A stretch of 7,393 bases of DNA from Candidatus Poseidoniaceae archaeon (lineage in GTDB: Archaea; Thermoplasmatota; Poseidoniia; Poseidoniales; Poseidoniaceae), in contig DUJK01000074.1 of assembly GCA_013329925.1 (NCBI GenBank), positions 2,978 through 10,370 on the forward strand, in the 5' to 3' direction. The notes beneath the pieces are model-generated. The model saw only the letters and a program-made list of their open reading frames with translations, ran no database searches and was not told the origin of the DNA. Shown in pieces: positions 5,410-7,393 of the stretch (position 1 is the stretch's first letter; each line of letters opens with the position of its first letter). Both the position numbers and the translations under genes were made by a program.

Positions 5410-6816
5410 ATGAACATGCGAGTTGCAGTAGGTCTTGTACTGTGTATGCTGCTGGCTAGTATTCCAATCTCCTCTGCTCAATCAGATTCCAAGGAAGAAG
5501 AAGCTTGGCCTGGCGACCCGATAGACAGTCACGTTCACATGACTTGGGCTGCCTTAACCCTGGAAGTAAATGGATGGGCAGACGACTATCCTGAAATTGT
5601 CGAGCTCGCCGATGTTGGAAAGTCCGAATTGGGCAGGTCGTTGTGGGTTGTAAGAATATCTGACTGGTCTATTGACAATAAATCCGATGGAAGTGCAAAA
5701 GAAGTTGTTTACATTGATGGGGGGCATCACGGCAATGAATACCTGGGTACTGCGCTGGCTTGGTTATCTGCAAAGTGGTACATCAACGGTTGGGCAGAAG
5801 GCAATCAAGAAGCGATCGATGTTTTACAAAGCACGGTACTTCACATTTTAATCATGCTAAATCCAGATGGTAATGATATCGATACTCGATGGAATATCAA
5901 CCAGGTTGATTTGAACAGGAATTACGACCATTATTGGAACACTTGTCCAACAACTCAGCCAGGGAGCAGCGCCTTTAGTGAATCTGAAACTGCAGCTAAC
6001 GCTGCCTATATGAATGCTGAAGTCGCTGACGCTGATTTGTATGTCACCATGCACACCGGCGTTTGGATTATGCTATACCCTTGGGGCAAATGGCCTGAAC
6101 AGCCTGCTGATTGGGAATTATACCATCAAATCAGAGATGATGTTAATGATAACATCTCCAGTATTCCAATTCAAAATGCTAATCAAGGATTGTACCCAAA
6201 TTGTGGAACTAGCAGAGACTATGGCTATGGCGTAATGGGGTATCCGACCTTCACATTTGAAACAGATGATGAACAATTTATTCCAGGCTCATTTGAGAAT
6301 CTAAACGACAGATTGGCAGAAGAAATGGACGTAATGAGATATTTGATCAACAATGTGTGGTATTGGCGCGCAAGACTAGATGTTCAATCCCTTGAGGTGT
6401 CTGATAACGAGGTGACAATTGATGTAGCCAATCATGGTCAGGCATCAACATCTAACGCGACCTTACAATATCTTGATTCAAGCGGACAGATTACTTGGAC
6501 TTCCTCGGCGTTTACTGTTAACGCCACCAATTCAACAATGATTACTCTGGATACCGGCGGTCTAGATTATGGTGGGGATGGTAGTTGGCAGATGTATTAT
6601 CAAGTTAGGGTAATCAATGCCTCAAGATGGGTTACCGAAGAAATTGGTATACAAGCTGTCACGTTAATTGAAGAAGGTGATGCTAGTTTTTTGACCGGTT
6701 TTGGCTTGTTTAATTCCTTAACCACAATAATTTCGATAATTGGTTTGGCCGTTGTTATGAAGCCGGAAGATGAAGATTTGGCCGAAAATTGTCTTGCAGA
6801 AATACAAGAGAATTGA
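5410..6816 (+). CDS. Secreted, C-terminally anchored zinc carboxypeptidase (peptidase family M14)
   Basis: A 468-residue exported peptidase that removes C-terminal residues from peptides outside the cell. Residues 1-24 are a signal peptide (hydrophobic LVLCMLLASIPI, cleavage near SSAQ). The M14 domain spans about 40-320: zinc ligands H107 and E110 in HHGNE and H215 in MHTGV, substrate-binding N169/R170 in DLNRN, the NPDGND loop at 151-156, YPWG at 223-226, and catalytic E284 in FTFET. All key residues are present, so it should be active. Residues about 322-418 form a beta-sandwich of CARDB-like type. A hydrophobic segment at about 431-450, preceded by LTGFG, should anchor the protein. The tail after it is unusually acidic (KPEDEDLAEN) where anchors normally end in Arg/Lys. 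ATG 5416 (residue 3) has better spacing to AGGG at 5406-5409 and may be the real start. It is followed after 35 bases by the M17 peptidase. Confidence 0.92.
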   Translation: MNMRVAVGLVLCMLLASIPISSAQSDSKEEEAWPGDPIDSHVHMTWAALTLEVNGWADDYPEIVELADVGKSELGRSLWVVRISDWSIDNKSDGSAKEVVYIDGGHHGNEYLGTALAWLSAKWYINGWAEGNQEAIDVLQSTVLHILIMLNPDGNDIDTRWNINQVDLNRNYDHYWNTCPTTQPGSSAFSESETAANAAYMNAEVADADLYVTMHTGVWIMLYPWGKWPEQPADWELYHQIRDDVNDNISSIPIQNANQGLYPNCGTSRDYGYGVMGYPTFTFETDDEQFIPGSFENLNDRLAEEMDVMRYLINNVWYWRARLDVQSLEVSDNEVTIDVANHGQASTSNATLQYLDSSGQITWTSSAFTVNATNSTMITLDTGGLDYGGDGSWQMYYQVRVINASRWVTEEIGIQAVTLIEEGDASFLTGFGLFNSLTTIISIIGLAVVMKPEDEDLAENCLAEIQEN

Positions 6817-6851
6817 AATGCTACCTAGCCTACGGCGTGGCAGGCGATAAT

Positions 6852-7393
6852 ATGGAAATTACTGTAAGCGCGAGTGACAACATCAACGGAACACTGATTT
6901 TACCAATGTATGAAGGGGTCGAAGAGATACCTGAAGAATGTGAAAGGGGTTTACCTCAAGGAATGAAATCTCAGATCAACCGAGTTCTAGCTGACGGTGA
7001 TTTCAAAGCTAAAAAGAAGGCAACTATGTCTCTAATTGGTGGCGAAGACGGAAAAGTTATTCTTGCTGGATTGGGTAAATCTGGTGATGTTTCTGTTCAC
7101 GACTTTAGAAAATCTGGGGCTGCTGTATTTGCTAGCATCAAAAAGGTGCACGGCAATGATTTCACCGTTCGGTTCACCGAAGCAGGTGTGGCTCACATGG
7201 CCGCTTTTGCTGAAGGGATGATGTTGCGAAATTATTCTTATGATGAATATAAAATGAAGGATGATGAAGAAACTGAGGGTGATAAGCAGGTTAGACTTAC
7301 TTGTAGCGAAAAAGAATCAGAAGAATTGTCTGCCCTAGTTAACAAATACCGTGGAATAACCAAAGGTGTGCACCTGTCAAGAGATCTTGGCAA
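6852..7393 (+). CDS. pepA: Leucyl aminopeptidase family protein (M17), N-terminal part, cut by the window edge
   Basis: 180 residues are present without a stop. They match the N-terminal, non-catalytic domain of M17 leucyl aminopeptidase (macro-like fold): the LAGLGKSGD turn near 71-79, then FRKSGAAVFASI near 85-96, and the AEGMMLRNYSYDEYK block near 119-133, where the family has AEG..L..Y.FD.YK. The piece ends in GVHLSRDLG, corresponding to the RDL stretch that leads into the NxP linker and the two-metal catalytic domain, which lies beyond the edge. M17 enzymes are cytoplasmic hexamers that release N-terminal residues from peptides, so together with the M14 enzyme this suggests peptide scavenging. 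No signal peptide is present, as expected. Start at ATG 6852, 35 bases after the carboxypeptidase stop; an in-frame GTG at 6837 is a weaker alternative. Confidence 0.88.
   Translation, partial: MEITVSASDNINGTLILPMYEGVEEIPEECERGLPQGMKSQINRVLADGDFKAKKKATMSLIGGEDGKVILAGLGKSGDVSVHDFRKSGAAVFASIKKVHGNDFTVRFTEAGVAHMAAFAEGMMLRNYSYDEYKMKDDEETEGDKQVRLTCSEKESEELSALVNKYRGITKGVHLSRDLG

Noticed and set aside
5857..6235. Frames on both strands inside the carboxypeptidase gene (5857-6054 minus, 6014-6235 plus)
   Set aside because: The M14 catalytic motifs run continuously through this region in the main frame.
6827..6846. Possible hairpin (GCCT...AGGC) ahead of the M17 gene
   Set aside because: The stem is only four base pairs, with no T-run after it; not a credible terminator or RNA element.
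6818..6850. Ten-codon frame ending in RRGRR between the M14 and M17 genes
   Set aside because: It is tempting as a lost basic tail of the M14 anchor, but joining it would need a frameshift for which there is no evidence, and it is too short to support as a gene.
7036..7221. Plus-strand 61-residue frame inside the M17 gene
   Set aside because: It is out of frame with the recognisable aminopeptidase N-terminal domain.

Overview
The window looks like archaeal chromosome, most probably from a marine Euryarchaeon of the Marine Group II / Poseidoniales type (Thermoplasmatota). This is inference from several signals: A/T-rich TATA-like boxes about 24-27 bases ahead of start codons (leaderless-type promoters), GTG starts, a mix of archaeal-style genes with a bacterial-looking polyamine gene, secreted and membrane-anchored proteins with single hydrophobic anchors, and a peptidase pair (M14 carboxypeptidase plus M17 aminopeptidase) of the kind expected in a protein-degrading marine archaeon. 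No rRNA, tRNA, CRISPR, insertion sequence or integrase was seen. Both ends cut through genes.

Layout: everything from the left edge to about 4779 lies on the minus strand and everything from about 4905 to the right edge on the plus strand, with one divergent promoter region between (4780-4943), the longest non-coding stretch. Reading leftward from the promoter, the minus-strand cluster is agmatinase-family ureohydrolase, SpeD-fold pyruvoyl decarboxylase, deoxyhypusine-synthase-family protein, a signal-anchored extracellular protein of unknown function, and then, behind its own TATA box, a large secreted protein of unknown function that runs off the left edge. Reading rightward are a small conserved protein that may be a winged helix, a secreted C-terminally anchored zinc carboxypeptidase (M14), and the start of a leucyl-aminopeptidase-family enzyme (M17).

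The three central genes (2417-4779) form a tight polyamine operon. The obvious reading is spermidine/hypusine metabolism: agmatinase, S-adenosylmethionine decarboxylase, deoxyhypusine synthase. The sequence details suggest another possibility. The deoxyhypusine-synthase-like protein keeps the catalytic lysine but lacks several residues that bind spermidine in the human enzyme. It resembles the bacterial DHS-like group, some members of which make homospermidine. No aminopropyltransferase gene is present here, and SpeD-fold proteins are known in which the substrate is arginine or ornithine instead of AdoMet. If the SpeD homologue is an arginine decarboxylase, the operon encodes a complete route from arginine through agmatine and putrescine to homospermidine. 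This is the main item to test.

The plus-strand peptidases fit extracellular trimming of peptides (M14, outside the membrane) followed by cytoplasmic aminopeptidase digestion (M17).
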